A DNA stretch of 64,000 nucleotides from Nitrospirota bacterium (GTDB lineage Bacteria > Nitrospirota > Thermodesulfovibrionia > UBA6902): positions 124,001-188,000 of the forward strand of contig JACQZE010000005.1 in assembly GCA_016207885.1 (NCBI GenBank), given 5' to 3'. Every line of letters starts with the position of its first letter. Positions within the stretch are counted from its first letter, which is position 1. The position numbers and the translations under genes were made by a program. The notes beneath the pieces were generated by a model. The model was not told the origin of the DNA, made no database searches, and worked only from the letters and a program-made list of their open reading frames with translations. This document shows positions 23,220-33,243 of the stretch, piece after piece.

Positions 23220-25352
23220 CTAAAGAGCAGCCCTGACGCCGGTAAGGATGCGCCAGTTCGGAGCGCCGATCCCTTCAGAACCCGCTCCAGCTCCTATGAT
23301 AAGCTGAACATCAGGCATTACATTGTAGCCCAGTGAAAGATCCCCTTCCATCGGGGTCAGATCCGCATTGAATGCGTCAGAAGCCGGCGTACTCACATAC
23401 GCCTCTCCTGTTATGAAGAGGTCATTATTAATGTCATGAGAGATGCCGAGCCCGTAACTGACGGTATCCCCTATCTCCTGAGTAGCAGTAAGGACTTCAG
23501 TCTCCTTTATCTGATAGCCGATATTGAAAGCAGCCCTTGTCGCGCTGTCTATCTCTTTATCAACAATAAGCCTTGCGCCTCCATAGAATGTGCCGCTTCC
23601 AAACCAGTCGTCTGAAGCGCCTGTGTCAATGACCAGATAAGGAGATACGGCAAAACCAAGGCCGAGCCGGTTGCTCTTATTATCAGCAATGCGGTATTTG
23701 CCTGACAATGCCACATCCCCGAACTCAGCGGATGACGCATCTGACGTGCCGTCTATCTTCTTTCCTTTCTGGTCAAAGAGATACGGAACGCTTATGCTGA
23801 CCTGAAGGCCATCTGAAAGGCCGTAACCCGCAGCAGCAGTTGCCACAAACTGGTGATCTGAGAGCTTGATATCGTTAGTGCTGCCTACAGGATCCTGGGC
23901 ATAATCAAGGAATACTCCCAGCCTTGTCTTTCCCTGAGCGATTGTTTCTGTGGATTCAATATTTACAAACCTCTCCTCACCAACCTTCGGGTTGATTATA
24001 TGAGCGTCAAAGGCATTTGCAATTGGAGCAAAGACAAGAAGAGAGAGAAGCAGAAGCGGCAATACCTTCTTTGCGGTCTTCTTTCTCCTCATCACTGGAA
24101 CCAATACCAGGCCTAACAATGTCATAACAGCAACACCGGGATACTTGATGCCGTATACGAGCGGTGTAAGAACCCACCTTGTCGCCATCTTCAGGCTCTC
24201 ATGCCTGGCTATATAATCGGCTATCGGAGGTGATGTACTGTAATAGAAATTAACAAATACCTTGCCAAGCTTGTTAGTCAGAAGAATGTTGTCCCTGAAG
24301 TCCCTGAGTACCTCTACATGCGGCTCAAAGTAGCTCCCGTATGCCGCTGTTGCTATGAAACATCCGCTCCCTCCGCCCTGGATGGTATTGACAGTTGCTG
24401 CTAGCGGATATAGTTGATTGAAACAGGCGTTGGCTGCCGCAATCGTATCCTGGAGGTCGGCAAGCGCATCAGCGCTCGTGCCGCCGGACGCTGCAGCTGT
24501 AGCAAATGCCACTATGGCAGACTGGCCCGGGGCGAGTATCCCGACATTTGTGGCGATATCAACCTCAAGGTCATCAGGCCCGGCGAACTTGTTGCCGTTA
24601 AAATCAGGATCGTCAGTAAAAAAGCCAAGCTGGTCAGCATAATTACCCCACGTCAGGGTACAGCAGTCTTCAAGAAACCAGTTGGAAACAGTTCTTCTAA
24701 GAAGGGCTGAGCCTGCCATATAACCTGAGTCATCCCATATCCAAGTAAGCTTATTTGCCGCGTCATAGCCTTGATCATCATCAGAACTTCCGTCATCCAC
24801 ATCAAAATCATTAAAGTGTGCCACTTTGATGTCTTTTGTTGTTTCGGTATTATTGATTATCCTGTACACGTGAATGGCAAATGGATCATTCGCGCCTGCA
24901 AATACGAACTGCTCTACGGTGAGCCCGGTGTTGCCTCCGACAAAACTCACAGGAATAGTGGGGTCACCTCCATCGTCTGCTGCGACATCACCGACGCATG
25001 AAGGCATGCCTGCGACCGGCGCGCTGTATGCCTGAATGCCGCTCTGGTCATTAGCAAATGTACCTTGACGGTCATCCCCTGAGTTGCCTTTATAGATATC
25101 TGACTCTACATTATCAATATCCTCTGAGATAGCGTCATATACAGCCAGTGATGTTGTGGAGGTATGACTCCGGCCGTCCCAGGAAAGTTCATTTTCCGAG
25201 CTATAACCTCCTTCATCATCAACATCAATATCACCGTTTCCACCGTCAATGCTTAAGTTGACAGAAGCTGCGAATACATGCGGGATACAAACTAAAGATA
25301 CAGACAGAATAAAAGCCAGAACAACAATAAAACCGATTCTTGATTTGTTCAT
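23220..25352 (-). CDS. CFI-box protein fused to an outer-membrane beta-barrel through an internal signal peptide
   Basis: A 710-residue frame with two parts. Part one has a signal peptide (1-29, ending VFAA), an acidic beta-rich domain with several Cys, and then [19 protein letters not shown] (about 333). The last is a CFI-box-CTERM region, which goes on through conserved [18 protein letters not shown] to a membrane helix and a basic stop (MRRKKTAKK, about 428-436). Part two begins at once with a second signal-peptide-like stretch ([18 protein letters not shown], about 437-454). About 255 residues of beta-barrel follow, ending in RAAL. There is no internal stop or obvious internal ribosome site. 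Cleavage after IANA would release a separate barrel. A good AGGAGG site precedes the start and a terminator follows. Confidence 0.85.
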   Translation of the reverse strand: MNKSRIGFIVVLAFILSVSLVCIPHVFAASVNLSIDGGNGDIDVDDEGGYSSENELSWDGRSHTSTTSLAVYDAISEDIDNVESDIYKGNSGDDRQGTFANDQSGIQAYSAPVAGMPSCVGDVAADDGGDPTIPVSFVGGNTGLTVEQFVFAGANDPFAIHVYRIINNTETTKDIKVAHFNDFDVDDGSSDDDQGYDAANKLTWIWDDSGYMAGSALLRRTVSNWFLEDCCTLTWGNYADQLGFFTDDPDFNGNKFAGPDDLEVDIATNVGILAPGQSAIVAFATAAASGGTSADALADLQDTIAAANACFNQLYPLAATVNTIQGGGSGCFIATAAYGSYFEPHVEVLRDFRDNILLTNKLGKVFVNFYYSTSPPIADYIARHESLKMATRWVLTPLVYGIKYPGVAVMTLLGLVLVPVMRRKKTAKKVLPLLLLSLLVFAPIANAFDAHIINPKVGEERFVNIESTETIAQGKTRLGVFLDYAQDPVGSTNDIKLSDHQFVATAAAGYGLSDGLQVSISVPYLFDQKGKKIDGTSDASSAEFGDVALSGKYRIADNKSNRLGLGFAVSPYLVIDTGASDDWFGSGTFYGGARLIVDKEIDSATRAAFNIGYQIKETEVLTATQEIGDTVSYGLGISHDINNDLFITGEAYVSTPASDAFNADLTPMEGDLSLGYNVMPDVQLIIGAGAGSEGIGAPNWRILTGVRAAL

Positions 25353-25513
25353 TTCGTTCCTCCTTTTGATATTTTTAAAATAAACAGCTATTGATTGAAT
25401 ATATAAATTTCAATAATTATCTTACATAAGCTTATTTTTTTCAACTAAATTTTAAGAAATTAATTATTATGACCGCTAATTTGAATATCTCAGATTTGGA
25501 CTGCCTGCTGTTA

Positions 25514-25522
25514 TGTTATAAT
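25514..25522 (+). promoter_or_regulatory. Extended -10 promoter, leaderless, for metal ABC operon
   Basis: TGT followed by TATAAT (25517-25522) is an extended -10 box, with no good -35. The predicted start, 25529, is one base before the ATG at 25530, and no ribosome site is present. Confidence 0.6.
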
Positions 25523-25529
25523 TTTTTCA

Positions 25530-26441
25530 ATGAAGGCCGCCAAGATATCGATTTTACCGCTACTTATTATCTTGCTTATAACTATCACAGCCTGCCAGAA
25601 ACCTGCTGACAAGGCTGTGATGAAAGAAAAGAGGCTCAGGATAATTACAACCATTCCGCCGCTTTATTCATTTACAAAAAACATAGTCGGGAACCTTGCC
25701 GATGTCGAGAACCTGCTTCCTTCAGGCGTCGGGCCGCATGAATATTCTTTCAAACCTAATGATGTAAAGAGGGTTGCGGACGCCGGGATATTAATAAAGA
25801 ACGGGGCCGGCCTTGAGAACTGGCTTGACAGTATGATCGATCTTGCCGGCGCAGGCGGCTTAAAAGCCATAGACACAAGCATTGGAGTTGACATCATCAA
25901 CAATGACCCGCACATCTGGTTATCTCCGAAGAACGCGGTCATCCAGGTGAAAAACATTGCGGATGCGCTGATAAAGGCTGATCCTGATAACGGCAAGGCA
26001 TACAGGAAAAACGCTGATGAGTATATCGCCAAATTAAAACTTCTTGATGAAGAGATAAGCAGCGCTGCTTCAGGCTGGGCCAAAAAAGATTTTGTCTCTT
26101 TGCATTCCGCGTTTCTGTATTTTGCGAGAGATTACGGGCTCAGGCAGGCCGGGGTTATAATGGAGTCGCCTGACAAGATACCCGCTCCGGGACATATAAA
26201 AGATATAATGGGAAGGATCAGAGTTGCGGGCATCAAGGCGATATTTTCCGAACCAGGGCCGCAGCCCAAATCGGTGATGATGATAGCAAAGGAGCTTGAT
26301 GTGAAGATATACAATCTTGATACCATGGAGGCAGGCGATCTTTCTGCAGGATGGTATGAGGAAAAGACAAGGGCTAACCTGCTTGTGATGAAGATGGCCT
26401 TTGATCAACATTACGGCGTCTCAAAAGGGAATTCTAAATGA
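25530..26441 (+). CDS. Metal ABC transporter substrate-binding lipoprotein (ZnuA family)
   Basis: A 303-residue lipoprotein (lipobox ITAC-QK at about 23) of the cluster-A-I/TroA type that delivers zinc or manganese to its permease. It has TTIPPLYSFTKNIVG, the GVGPHEYSFKPND metal-His loop (about 66-80), NDPHIWLSPKN (about 126), LHSAFLYFARDYGL (about 189) and IFSEPGPQPKS (about 233). The long His-rich loop of classic zinc-specific ZnuA is missing, so manganese or other metals remain possible. Its stop overlaps the start of the ATPase gene by four bases. Confidence 0.93.
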   Translation: MKAAKISILPLLIILLITITACQKPADKAVMKEKRLRIITTIPPLYSFTKNIVGNLADVENLLPSGVGPHEYSFKPNDVKRVADAGILIKNGAGLENWLDSMIDLAGAGGLKAIDTSIGVDIINNDPHIWLSPKNAVIQVKNIADALIKADPDNGKAYRKNADEYIAKLKLLDEEISSAASGWAKKDFVSLHSAFLYFARDYGLRQAGVIMESPDKIPAPGHIKDIMGRIRVAGIKAIFSEPGPQPKSVMMIAKELDVKIYNLDTMEAGDLSAGWYEEKTRANLLVMKMAFDQHYGVSKGNSK

Positions 26442-27190
26442 GCATATTGTCTGTAGAGAATCTCTGTGTAAAGGTAAACGGCCATCATCTCATAGAGAAT
26501 ATAACCTTCTCTATTGAAAAGGGCAGCATTGTTGCCATTATCGGCCCTAACGGCGCAGGAAAGACAACGCTTGTTAAGGCTATCCTCGGCCTTATGCCGA
26601 TCGCGGCAGGTTCAGCCTCTTTATTCGGTGAGATATTAAAGGGCAGGAGCTTCAACGGCAGGGTCGGTTATGTTCCGCAGATGCTTGAGTTTGACAGGAC
26701 ATTTCCGCTTACAGTGTCAGAACTGCTGGGATTGACCGTCTCTCCGATGTTTTCTTTCTCCTTATACAAAAAACGCAAAGAGAAGAAGAACACGGACACA
26801 CTTCTCAGAAAGGTCGGGGCGCAGGATCTCTCTCAAAGAAAGATAGGGAGCCTTTCCGGCGGCGAGCTTCAAAGGGTCATGATCGCCAAGGCGATGGCGA
26901 ATAATCCTGAGATACTCTTTCTTGATGAGCCTGCCTCAGGGGTGGATATCGACGGGCAGGAGAAGTTCTATGACCTTGTGAACAGGCTGAATAAAGAGCA
27001 GGGCGTGACCGTCATAATGATATCCCATGACCTTAACATCGTTTACCGCTTTGCCGATAATGTGCTCTGCATGAACAGAAAGCTGATATGCACCGGCAGG
27101 CCTGCGGACGCGCTTACGGATGAGGTCATAAAGAGCGTATACGGCGTGATGATGGGAGGTTATATACACAGCTGCCATGAACATAATTAG
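26438..27190 (+). CDS. Metal ABC transporter ATPase (ZnuC family)
   Basis: A 250-residue ATP-binding subunit. It has Walker A GPNGAGKTTL (about 37-46), Q-loop YVPQM (about 82), signature SLSGGELQRV (about 143-152), Walker B EILFLDEPASG (about 163-173) and the switch His in MISHDLN (about 198-204). It couples ATP hydrolysis to metal uptake with its neighbours. It overlaps the preceding gene by 4 bases and the permease gene by 14, so the three are translated together. Confidence 0.96.
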   Translation: MSILSVENLCVKVNGHHLIENITFSIEKGSIVAIIGPNGAGKTTLVKAILGLMPIAAGSASLFGEILKGRSFNGRVGYVPQMLEFDRTFPLTVSELLGLTVSPMFSFSLYKKRKEKKNTDTLLRKVGAQDLSQRKIGSLSGGELQRVMIAKAMANNPEILFLDEPASGVDIDGQEKFYDLVNRLNKEQGVTVIMISHDLNIVYRFADNVLCMNRKLICTGRPADALTDEVIKSVYGVMMGGYIHSCHEHN

Positions 27191-27983
27191 CGATATACTG
27201 ACATACCCGTTCATGCAGAGGGCGTTGATCGCTTCTGTGGTAGTGGGCATCCTATGCTCATACGCAGGCTGCTTTGTCGTCATGCGCAGGATGGCATTCT
27301 TCTCTGACGCCATCGCACATGCCGCCTTTGCCGGAATCGCCGCAGGAATGCTGCTTGATATCGACTTCTCGATCTCATCTGTTGCAGTGGCGATCCTTAT
27401 AGCTTTCCTTATCGCTTATCTTTCAGAAAAGACTACACTGTCCAATGATACAGCCATCGGGATAGGTTTTTCCGCAGCTATCGCATCAGGGATGCTGATA
27501 ATCGGGATGTTAGACGGTTACAGGGGCGACCTGTTCGGTTTTCTCTTTGGCGACATACTTACTATCAGCAACAACGACCTTCTCCTGCTTTCAGCGGTCG
27601 GCGTAATAGTCCTCTCAACGCTCGTCATTTTTATGAAACCTCTTCTTCAGATAGCGTTCAACAAGGACATTGCCAGGGTAGAAGGCACAAAGGTCAGGTT
27701 CTTTGAGTACCTGCTCTTCTTTGTCATAGCCCTTGTAGTTACCGTCAGCCTGAAGATAGTCGGCATCATCCTTGTGACATCGCTCCTCATCGTGCCTGCC
27801 GCATCCGCAAAGAACCTCGCAACGAACATGAGGCAGTTATTCGGGCTATCTATAACATTCGGGGTAATATCAGGCATCGCCGGCCTCATGGCATCTGTTC
27901 ACTTCAACTCACCATCAGGCCCGACGATAGTGCTTGTCAGTATCGGGATATTCTTTCTGACTTTGCTGAAGAGAAAGTCTTAA
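27177..27983 (+). CDS. Metal ABC transporter permease (ZnuB family)
   Basis: A 268-residue inner-membrane protein with about eight hydrophobic helices and the family segments FMQRALIASVVVGILCSYAGCFVVMRRMAFFSDAIAHAAFAGIAAG (about 12-57) and VSLKIVGIILVTSLLIVPAASAKNLA (about 190-215). It is the last gene of the substrate-binding/ATPase/permease unit. No terminator is evident in the 23 bases before the convergent small gene. Confidence 0.95.
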   Translation: MNIISDILTYPFMQRALIASVVVGILCSYAGCFVVMRRMAFFSDAIAHAAFAGIAAGMLLDIDFSISSVAVAILIAFLIAYLSEKTTLSNDTAIGIGFSAAIASGMLIIGMLDGYRGDLFGFLFGDILTISNNDLLLLSAVGVIVLSTLVIFMKPLLQIAFNKDIARVEGTKVRFFEYLLFFVIALVVTVSLKIVGIILVTSLLIVPAASAKNLATNMRQLFGLSITFGVISGIAGLMASVHFNSPSGPTIVLVSIGIFFLTLLKRKS

Positions 27984-28006
27984 TCTGAGCGCCTTGTGCC
28001 GCCCAT

Positions 28007-28258
28007 TTATTTTTCTTCCAGCAGCTGCCACTCGGCATAGCCGTCTTTTCTCTCCAGCAAATGTCTGTTAACTAAATGGGCCTTCTTTCTCGCGGGATGA
28101 GTTTTTATATTAATGAAAGCCCTTACAATGCCTGCTATCGCTGCTTCCTGAAAGGTGTATTCGATCCCGTCTTTGAATTTTAATGTTGTCCTGATATGCC
28201 TGTGGCCTTCAGGTATTTCAGCGATGATCTCTTTTATGTCCTCGTTCCTGACTATCAT
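28007..28258 (-). CDS. Small hypothetical cytosolic protein
   Basis: An 83-residue charged protein with a strong ribosome site (GGAGGGGG, about 5 bases upstream). The pattern is IKEIIAEIPEGHRHIRTTLKFKDGIEYTFQEAAIAGIVRAFINIKTHP, that is, a beta-hairpin followed by a helix, with a basic HPARKKAHL stretch and an acidic end. There is no signal peptide. I do not recognise a family. It is divergent from the JAMM-domain gene and convergent with the metal transporter operon, so context says little. Confidence 0.6.
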   Translation of the reverse strand: MIVRNEDIKEIIAEIPEGHRHIRTTLKFKDGIEYTFQEAAIAGIVRAFINIKTHPARKKAHLVNRHLLERKDGYAEWQLLEEK

Positions 28259-28323
28259 ATTCCCCCTCCCTGTTTAAATTATACAGATTGTAATATTTTG
28301 ATTCATTAATTATTGTAATTACT

Positions 28324-28770
28324 ATGAAGATAACCAAAGAGATCATTGACGGGATATACAAGCATGCTGTTGAATCTTATCCTGATGAATGCTGCGGCAT
28401 CATTACAGGCAAAGGCGATCTGCAGACACTTCACAGGTGCGGGAACATCCAGAACAAACTTCATGCCGGCGATCCGGATGGGCATCTGAGGGATGCAAAG
28501 ATGGCTTACGATATTGACAGGGTTGAGGCTAAAAAGATATTTGCTGAAGCTAAAAATAACGGCGAAGATGTCATCGCCTTCTACCACTCGCACATAGACT
28601 GCGACGCATACTTCTCAGAAACCGACAAAGAGGCGCAGACAGTTTTCGGAGAGCCAGAATTTCCTGATGCGATACAGATAGTTGTCTCTGTGATAAAGAA
28701 GAACATCTGCGGTTTAAAGGCGTTTAAGTGGGACGGGGAGAAGAAGGATTTTGTGACGTTGCTGATTTGA
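28324..28770 (+). CDS. JAMM/MPN-domain metalloprotease-like protein
   Basis: A 148-residue protein of the Mov34/MPN+ group. It has an early Glu in YPDECCGIITGK (about 19-30) and the metal signature YHSHIDCDAYFSETD (about 82-96), which fits HxH-x7-S-xx-D. Bacterial members remove C-terminal residues or small ubiquitin-like/sulfur-carrier tags (for example Mec+/ThiS-type partners). No carrier protein gene is adjacent. A weak promoter (TTGTAA, 17 bases, TATTGT) would make this transcript leaderless too. Confidence 0.88.
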   Translation: MKITKEIIDGIYKHAVESYPDECCGIITGKGDLQTLHRCGNIQNKLHAGDPDGHLRDAKMAYDIDRVEAKKIFAEAKNNGEDVIAFYHSHIDCDAYFSETDKEAQTVFGEPEFPDAIQIVVSVIKKNICGLKAFKWDGEKKDFVTLLI

Positions 28771-28973
28771 AGCGGCAAGGGAAATCTTACTTTCATTGAA
28801 ACTTAGACCGTAGACAAATTCCTCGCCTGAAACTTCTTGCAATCAGTTCCCTTCAACTTTTCTCATTCACTTCGCATAAAATTTTTGATGCAAGCAATCG
28901 AGGTTTTTGGTTTTATATTTATAAGCGATAGTATATAATTCTACAAACAATCTGAGAGCTTATCATACAAATT

Positions 28974-30389
28974 ATGCTTTCCATAATAATTTTTATAGCT
29001 TTTATCATTCTTGCTGCCTTGTTATTTCGATCCACAGGCGGCAAATCTTTCCAGTCCCGTTTAAAAAACCATCTTAGATATTGTGCAGATGAGGGGATTA
29101 TCTCAACGGAACAAGAGATAAAGATCTTTGATAAGCTGCTAGAGAAAAAACATGGTTTGCGGATCAAGGGAACCGCCTGGATCGCGATACTGGCAGGGCT
29201 TTTTATCAGCGCAGGGGTCTGTTTGATAATAGCGCATAATTGGGACAAAATCGGACCGGTTGTGCGTGTTGCTGCTTTTATCCTGATATTGCTTATTTCT
29301 GGCGAACTGGCAATAAGATTTCAAAACAGGAGTCGTGCGTTATCTATTCCTTTAGAGCTGTTCTGGTTTTTTTTACCTCTAATCGGTATCGGTCTTTATG
29401 CTCAGACCTTTCAGTTGTCAGGGCATCCGATCCGTCCTTTTCTGGTCTGGCTGTCCTTTACGCTTCCAATCGCCCTGGCAAGCCCGAATCGAATCATAGC
29501 GCCCTTGCATATGGCAACTCTTATCGCAGTTCTCTTTTATGGTAACTATGCTTCAGGTGACGACCTTTCCATCTTAACCTCTCATGGAAGTGAAGTGCCT
29601 GTTTCTATTTGGGCGTGGTTATTGTCTCTTGTGATCTTAATAATTGCGGCAATAGAAAGTCATTTGCGCCTCCCGTCAGGACACAGGAGACATATGATCG
29701 GGATCCTGATAATCTGGATAGTCCTTTTGTTGGTCAATCATACTTATATTAGAGTAGAGCATGCGGGATGGTTAATGCTGGCATTTGCAGCAGGTTCCAG
29801 TTCCTGGCTTTTATTGCACCTGTATCTAAAAAGCAGTGAAACAGAGAAGCAGGTTGCCCAACTTTCATGGATCGTATCCATTTATGCAATGACATTTTTC
29901 TGGCATATGAAGGGGCCGATAACAGGCGACTATTCTATCATTGGAGTCATTATCATTCTCCTTTTCACGATAGCATCTGCCGCCATGATCCTGCTTCTTC
30001 CGGAAGGAGCCTTAAGCAAGGAGCGGAAATGGCAATGGTTTGGACAGGGGATGCTGCTCGCCTCTATAGCCACCCCTATGCTTCTTCTTACAGATGGGCC
30101 TTTGGAAGTTATAAAGGGAGCGGCTATTATTGCCAATTTCCTGCTCGCAATGACAGGTATTGCCTTTATGTGGCATGGCTCTCTATATGGACGGATATCA
30201 CAGATCAATATAGGAGTTATCATTGTTTTACTTCTGTTGATCACACGTTTTATTGATGTCTTTGGAACACTTCTTCAAGGCGGCTTTGGATTTATCATCT
30301 CAGGCATCCTCCTTGCTCTCCTTGCTTATTCTCTTGAGAGGGGCCGTAAACATTTGATCGGTATGACAAAGGCCGGAGAGATGGAATGA
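28974..30389 (+). CDS. DUF2157 polytopic membrane protein
   Basis: A 471-residue protein. A short N-terminal helix is followed by a soluble segment (LRYCADEGIISTEQEIKIFDKLLEKKHGLR, the start of the DUF2157 module), then about twelve hydrophobic helices to the end. DUF2157 proteins commonly pair with a GDYXXLXY-domain protein, as here: the next gene overlaps by four bases. Function is unknown. The start has no ribosome site and a TATCAT box close upstream. Confidence 0.83.
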   Translation: MLSIIIFIAFIILAALLFRSTGGKSFQSRLKNHLRYCADEGIISTEQEIKIFDKLLEKKHGLRIKGTAWIAILAGLFISAGVCLIIAHNWDKIGPVVRVAAFILILLISGELAIRFQNRSRALSIPLELFWFFLPLIGIGLYAQTFQLSGHPIRPFLVWLSFTLPIALASPNRIIAPLHMATLIAVLFYGNYASGDDLSILTSHGSEVPVSIWAWLLSLVILIIAAIESHLRLPSGHRRHMIGILIIWIVLLLVNHTYIRVEHAGWLMLAFAAGSSSWLLLHLYLKSSETEKQVAQLSWIVSIYAMTFFWHMKGPITGDYSIIGVIIILLFTIASAAMILLLPEGALSKERKWQWFGQGMLLASIATPMLLLTDGPLEVIKGAAIIANFLLAMTGIAFMWHGSLYGRISQINIGVIIVLLLLITRFIDVFGTLLQGGFGFIISGILLALLAYSLERGRKHLIGMTKAGEME

Positions 30390-30937
30390 AGATATTGCGT
30401 TATACATTGATCGCCCAGATAGTTTTCTTTGTTTTGTGGGGCGGGTACCTGATCCTGTCTTATGGCAATGCCGAAACCATCTGGCTTGAGACAGAGCCTG
30501 TTGACCCGCGAGACCTTCTCAGCGGGCACTATGTAGCATTAAGATATTCAATTTCAACTCCAAAGTCTGAAACATGTAAGCTGATATTGAATGACGAAAT
30601 AGGTCAAAATCGCTATATTTATATGCATATTTCAAAGAGCGGTAAAACACTTAACGCCTTGGGTGAAAAGATATATCCCTATGAGGACAAATCCTGTCAA
30701 AAGACCCCGCCAGCAACTAATGCTAAGGGAATTTGGATAAGAGGGGAATTAACCCCTAAACTGTGGGGCGGAGGCAGGCAGATACGGTTAGGTATTGAGC
30801 GTTTTTATGTCAGCGAAGAAAGTCTTCTGCGTAATGTCCGCAGCGGAGATGTGGTTGCCAAGGTTGCTGTTAACAAAAGCCGCGAACCAAGAATTCTTGA
30901 TCTCGTCCCGGTTCAGAACAATGATTTGAGCCATTAG
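30386..30937 (+). CDS. GDYXXLXY-domain protein
   Basis: A 183-residue protein with one N-terminal membrane helix (about 4-25). The motif SGHYVALRYSIS, about residues 45-56, is a variant of the GDYxxLxY signature, with His in place of Asp. It is followed by an extracytoplasmic beta-rich domain with two Cys (CKLIL and KSCQK) and a C-terminal VRSGDVVAKVAVNKSREPRILDLV. Members of this family are encoded beside DUF2157/DUF4401 membrane proteins, matching the four-base overlap seen here. Role unknown; a membrane complex of the two is likely. Confidence 0.82.
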   Translation: MKILRYTLIAQIVFFVLWGGYLILSYGNAETIWLETEPVDPRDLLSGHYVALRYSISTPKSETCKLILNDEIGQNRYIYMHISKSGKTLNALGEKIYPYEDKSCQKTPPATNAKGIWIRGELTPKLWGGGRQIRLGIERFYVSEESLLRNVRSGDVVAKVAVNKSREPRILDLVPVQNNDLSH

Positions 30938-30997
30938 GTTAAGCCTTCAGCAGCCGGTGGTCAGTGAGAAAAAAGGATCGGGCAGAGGATACTTCTA

Positions 30998-31339
30998 TTA
31001 CTTCGAGCCTGATCCTGCTTTGGACTTTGCGGAGAGATATTTTCTGCAGTTTCTGTAGGACGGAGAGAAGATATACAGAAAAAGGCTGTTCAGGATCTTT
31101 ACCGTGATAGTGAAGATTGCTCCGAAGATACTGCCGAGGAAACAGCCGAAGAAGAGAATGAATAATACGGTTTCATATGCGCTTGTTGAGGTACGTATCC
31201 CGAAAATGCATCCTGTAATAATGCCTGCTGCTGAACTTATGCCGAAGGCGTAATTCCGTATCTTCTTCTTTTTCGCGTAAATGGAATCAAACCCTTCCTT
31301 TGTTATTCCGAACTGTTCAAATTCAGGTTCTGCCGTCAT
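30998..31339 (-). CDS. Small hypothetical membrane protein
   Basis: I use the ATG at 31339 (MTAEPEFEQFG), 113 residues; a TTG five codons earlier is an alternative. A cytosolic charged N-terminus (ITKEGFDSIYAKKKKIRN) precedes two long hydrophobic helices (about 29-48 and 58-90), the second Gly/Phe-rich. No family is recognised. It starts 25 bases after the MurU-AmgK-like gene and may be the last gene of that unit. Confidence 0.55.
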   Translation of the reverse strand: MTAEPEFEQFGITKEGFDSIYAKKKKIRNYAFGISSAAGIITGCIFGIRTSTSAYETVLFILFFGCFLGSIFGAIFTITVKILNSLFLYIFSPSYRNCRKYLSAKSKAGSGSK

Positions 31340-31364
31340 GTTAGAGAAGATCAAATGAATCTTA

Positions 31365-33218
31365 TCACATCTTACTTACAAGCGCATAAAGCGCGGGAAA
31401 CTCATCTTTAACAAATTCAATATCTTCCTTCAGCAGCATCACCGCTTCAGGCACATGCTTGAGAAAATATTTTTTACCTTTTACAACAGAGAGAAAGCCG
31501 TAGGCTCCGAGCGCCTGCATATGTCTTTGGAGTCGGCAGTAATTCAGGCTTGTCATGAAAATGCTTGCATCGAACTTCGTATCTGCATCTTTCATTCCAT
31601 CGATATAATGTTCAAGCAGCCCTTTTCTTAACTCATCATCAAGCCGATAATAAGGATCCCAAAGCATTGACGCGATATCATATGCAGGCGGGCCCATTCT
31701 TGCGCCCTGGTAATCTATCAGTCTCGGAATGCCTCCCTTTGTGACCATGATATTCTGCGACTGGAAATCACGGTGCATCACGGTCTTTGGGAATGAGTCA
31801 GACCTTGCTGCCAGATCGTGAAATTCTTTATCCAGCGCGGCTGTGTCATTGACACTCATGCGCTTGAAACCTTTGATGAATCGTTCAACAAAATATCCTG
31901 TCTCCCATCTGAAGTGGCCATAGTCAAAGACCCTTGATGCAAGGATAGGAAGGGCTGCAATATTTTTTGTCGCATCGTTATGAAGCAGCACGAGCATCTC
32001 AAGTATCTTTTGGTATATCTTCTCTATCTCTTCTTTATCACGTTTACATTTCAGCCAGTTATAAAGAGATGTGTCGCCGAGGTCTTCAAACAGAGCGGCC
32101 TTCTTTTTGTGAAAGATCTCCCGGAGCGCAGGCACGGGGATGGAATGTTTGTGAAAGAAGCGGGTGTATTCGATATGCCTTTCAAAATCAGGGTCGTCTG
32201 CCGGGCACTCCATAAGCACCGCAGTCTCTCCGTGCTTCCGTATCCTGTAATATGTCCTGTCAGACCCGCCCGTGCCGATAAGCGTGCGGTCATCGGCACC
32301 TGATGCGGGGCTGCCGAGGCTTATCTTGAAACCATGTCCGAGGATATAGTTCTCATACGCGGAATCATCTTCCGCCATGCCGCCGGAAAGCAGGATGGTG
32401 TTTTTCAAAAGCGACCCGCGTCCCGGGGAAGAACCTTCTTCTATCACGACATAGCCGTCTATATCTGCGTCATTGCACCCGCTTACAGAGGGATGCAGGT
32501 ATATCATCTCGCCTTCTTTTTTAAGCATTTGAAAAATTGCTTCAGCATATCTTGCGGGAGTGCCTATGTCATTCCAATAAGAACCGCTTACATCCACTGT
32601 GCCGACACTATATCCTTTTTCAATCGCATTAACCCATCCGTCCACAAGGCTTGATGCGCCTGAAGGCAGCATCTTTAGAAAACCGGGTTCATAGATAGAG
32701 ATGCCGGTATATGCCAGCAGTTTCCATTTCTCAGGATCAGGCTTATCCGGCTTCCCGACACGTTTCACAAATCCGTTTTTATCAACATAAACTGTATTGA
32801 ATTCAGGACAGTCATGCACCGCGAGTGTGACAAGATTCCCTGAATCAATGTGATGTCTCAGTAATCCCTCAAGGTTTATGTCTGAAATGATGTCTGAATT
32901 ATGCAGGAGAAACGTGCTCTCGCTGAGAAATGCTTCGGCATTTTTTAGCGCCCCGCCTGTGCCTAAAACCGTTTCTTCCTGAAACATCGTGACATTCCTG
33001 GAATAAAGAGAACTGTTGATCCAGCCTTTGATAACATCCTTTTGATAGTGCAGGTTCACGCCAATTTTTTTTACAGGTAAGACAGAGATGCGCTCAAGCA
33101 CCCTTTCGAGGATCGGTTCGCCTAAAACAGGCACAAGAGGTTTGGGTATCTGGTTTGTTATCGGCCTCAGCCTTTCACCGAGCCCGGCTGCGAGGATGAA
33201 TGCGTTGATCTTAGTCAT
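31365..33218 (-). CDS. Sugar nucleotidyltransferase-kinase fusion (MurU-AmgK-like)
   Basis: A 617-residue fusion. Residues 1-235 are a nucleotidyltransferase with FILAAGLGERLRPITNQIPKPLVPV (about 7-31) and the HNSDI metal site (about 105). Residues about 305-600 are an aminoglycoside phosphotransferase-type kinase with MHRDFQSQNIM (about 478-488) and RLIDYQGARMGPPAYDI (about 496-512). In Pseudomonas, AmgK phosphorylates MurNAc at C1 and MurU converts it to UDP-MurNAc as separate proteins. Here both activities are in one chain, with the transferase first. The neighbouring NamZ-type gene on the same strand supports MurNAc recycling. The acceptor sugar is inferred. Confidence 0.85.
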   Translation of the reverse strand: MTKINAFILAAGLGERLRPITNQIPKPLVPVLGEPILERVLERISVLPVKKIGVNLHYQKDVIKGWINSSLYSRNVTMFQEETVLGTGGALKNAEAFLSESTFLLHNSDIISDINLEGLLRHHIDSGNLVTLAVHDCPEFNTVYVDKNGFVKRVGKPDKPDPEKWKLLAYTGISIYEPGFLKMLPSGASSLVDGWVNAIEKGYSVGTVDVSGSYWNDIGTPARYAEAIFQMLKKEGEMIYLHPSVSGCNDADIDGYVVIEEGSSPGRGSLLKNTILLSGGMAEDDSAYENYILGHGFKISLGSPASGADDRTLIGTGGSDRTYYRIRKHGETAVLMECPADDPDFERHIEYTRFFHKHSIPVPALREIFHKKKAALFEDLGDTSLYNWLKCKRDKEEIEKIYQKILEMLVLLHNDATKNIAALPILASRVFDYGHFRWETGYFVERFIKGFKRMSVNDTAALDKEFHDLAARSDSFPKTVMHRDFQSQNIMVTKGGIPRLIDYQGARMGPPAYDIASMLWDPYYRLDDELRKGLLEHYIDGMKDADTKFDASIFMTSLNYCRLQRHMQALGAYGFLSVVKGKKYFLKHVPEAVMLLKEDIEFVKDEFPALYALVSKM

Positions 33219-33243
33219 ATGGGTTCGCTGATTACTACAAAAG

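Noticed and set aside
30386-30937. The GHYVALRY motif as a broken GDYXXLXY signature indicating a pseudogene.
   Set aside because: The reading frame and membrane anchor are intact, the DUF2157 partner overlaps it, and the single Asp-to-His change is not enough to call it inactive.
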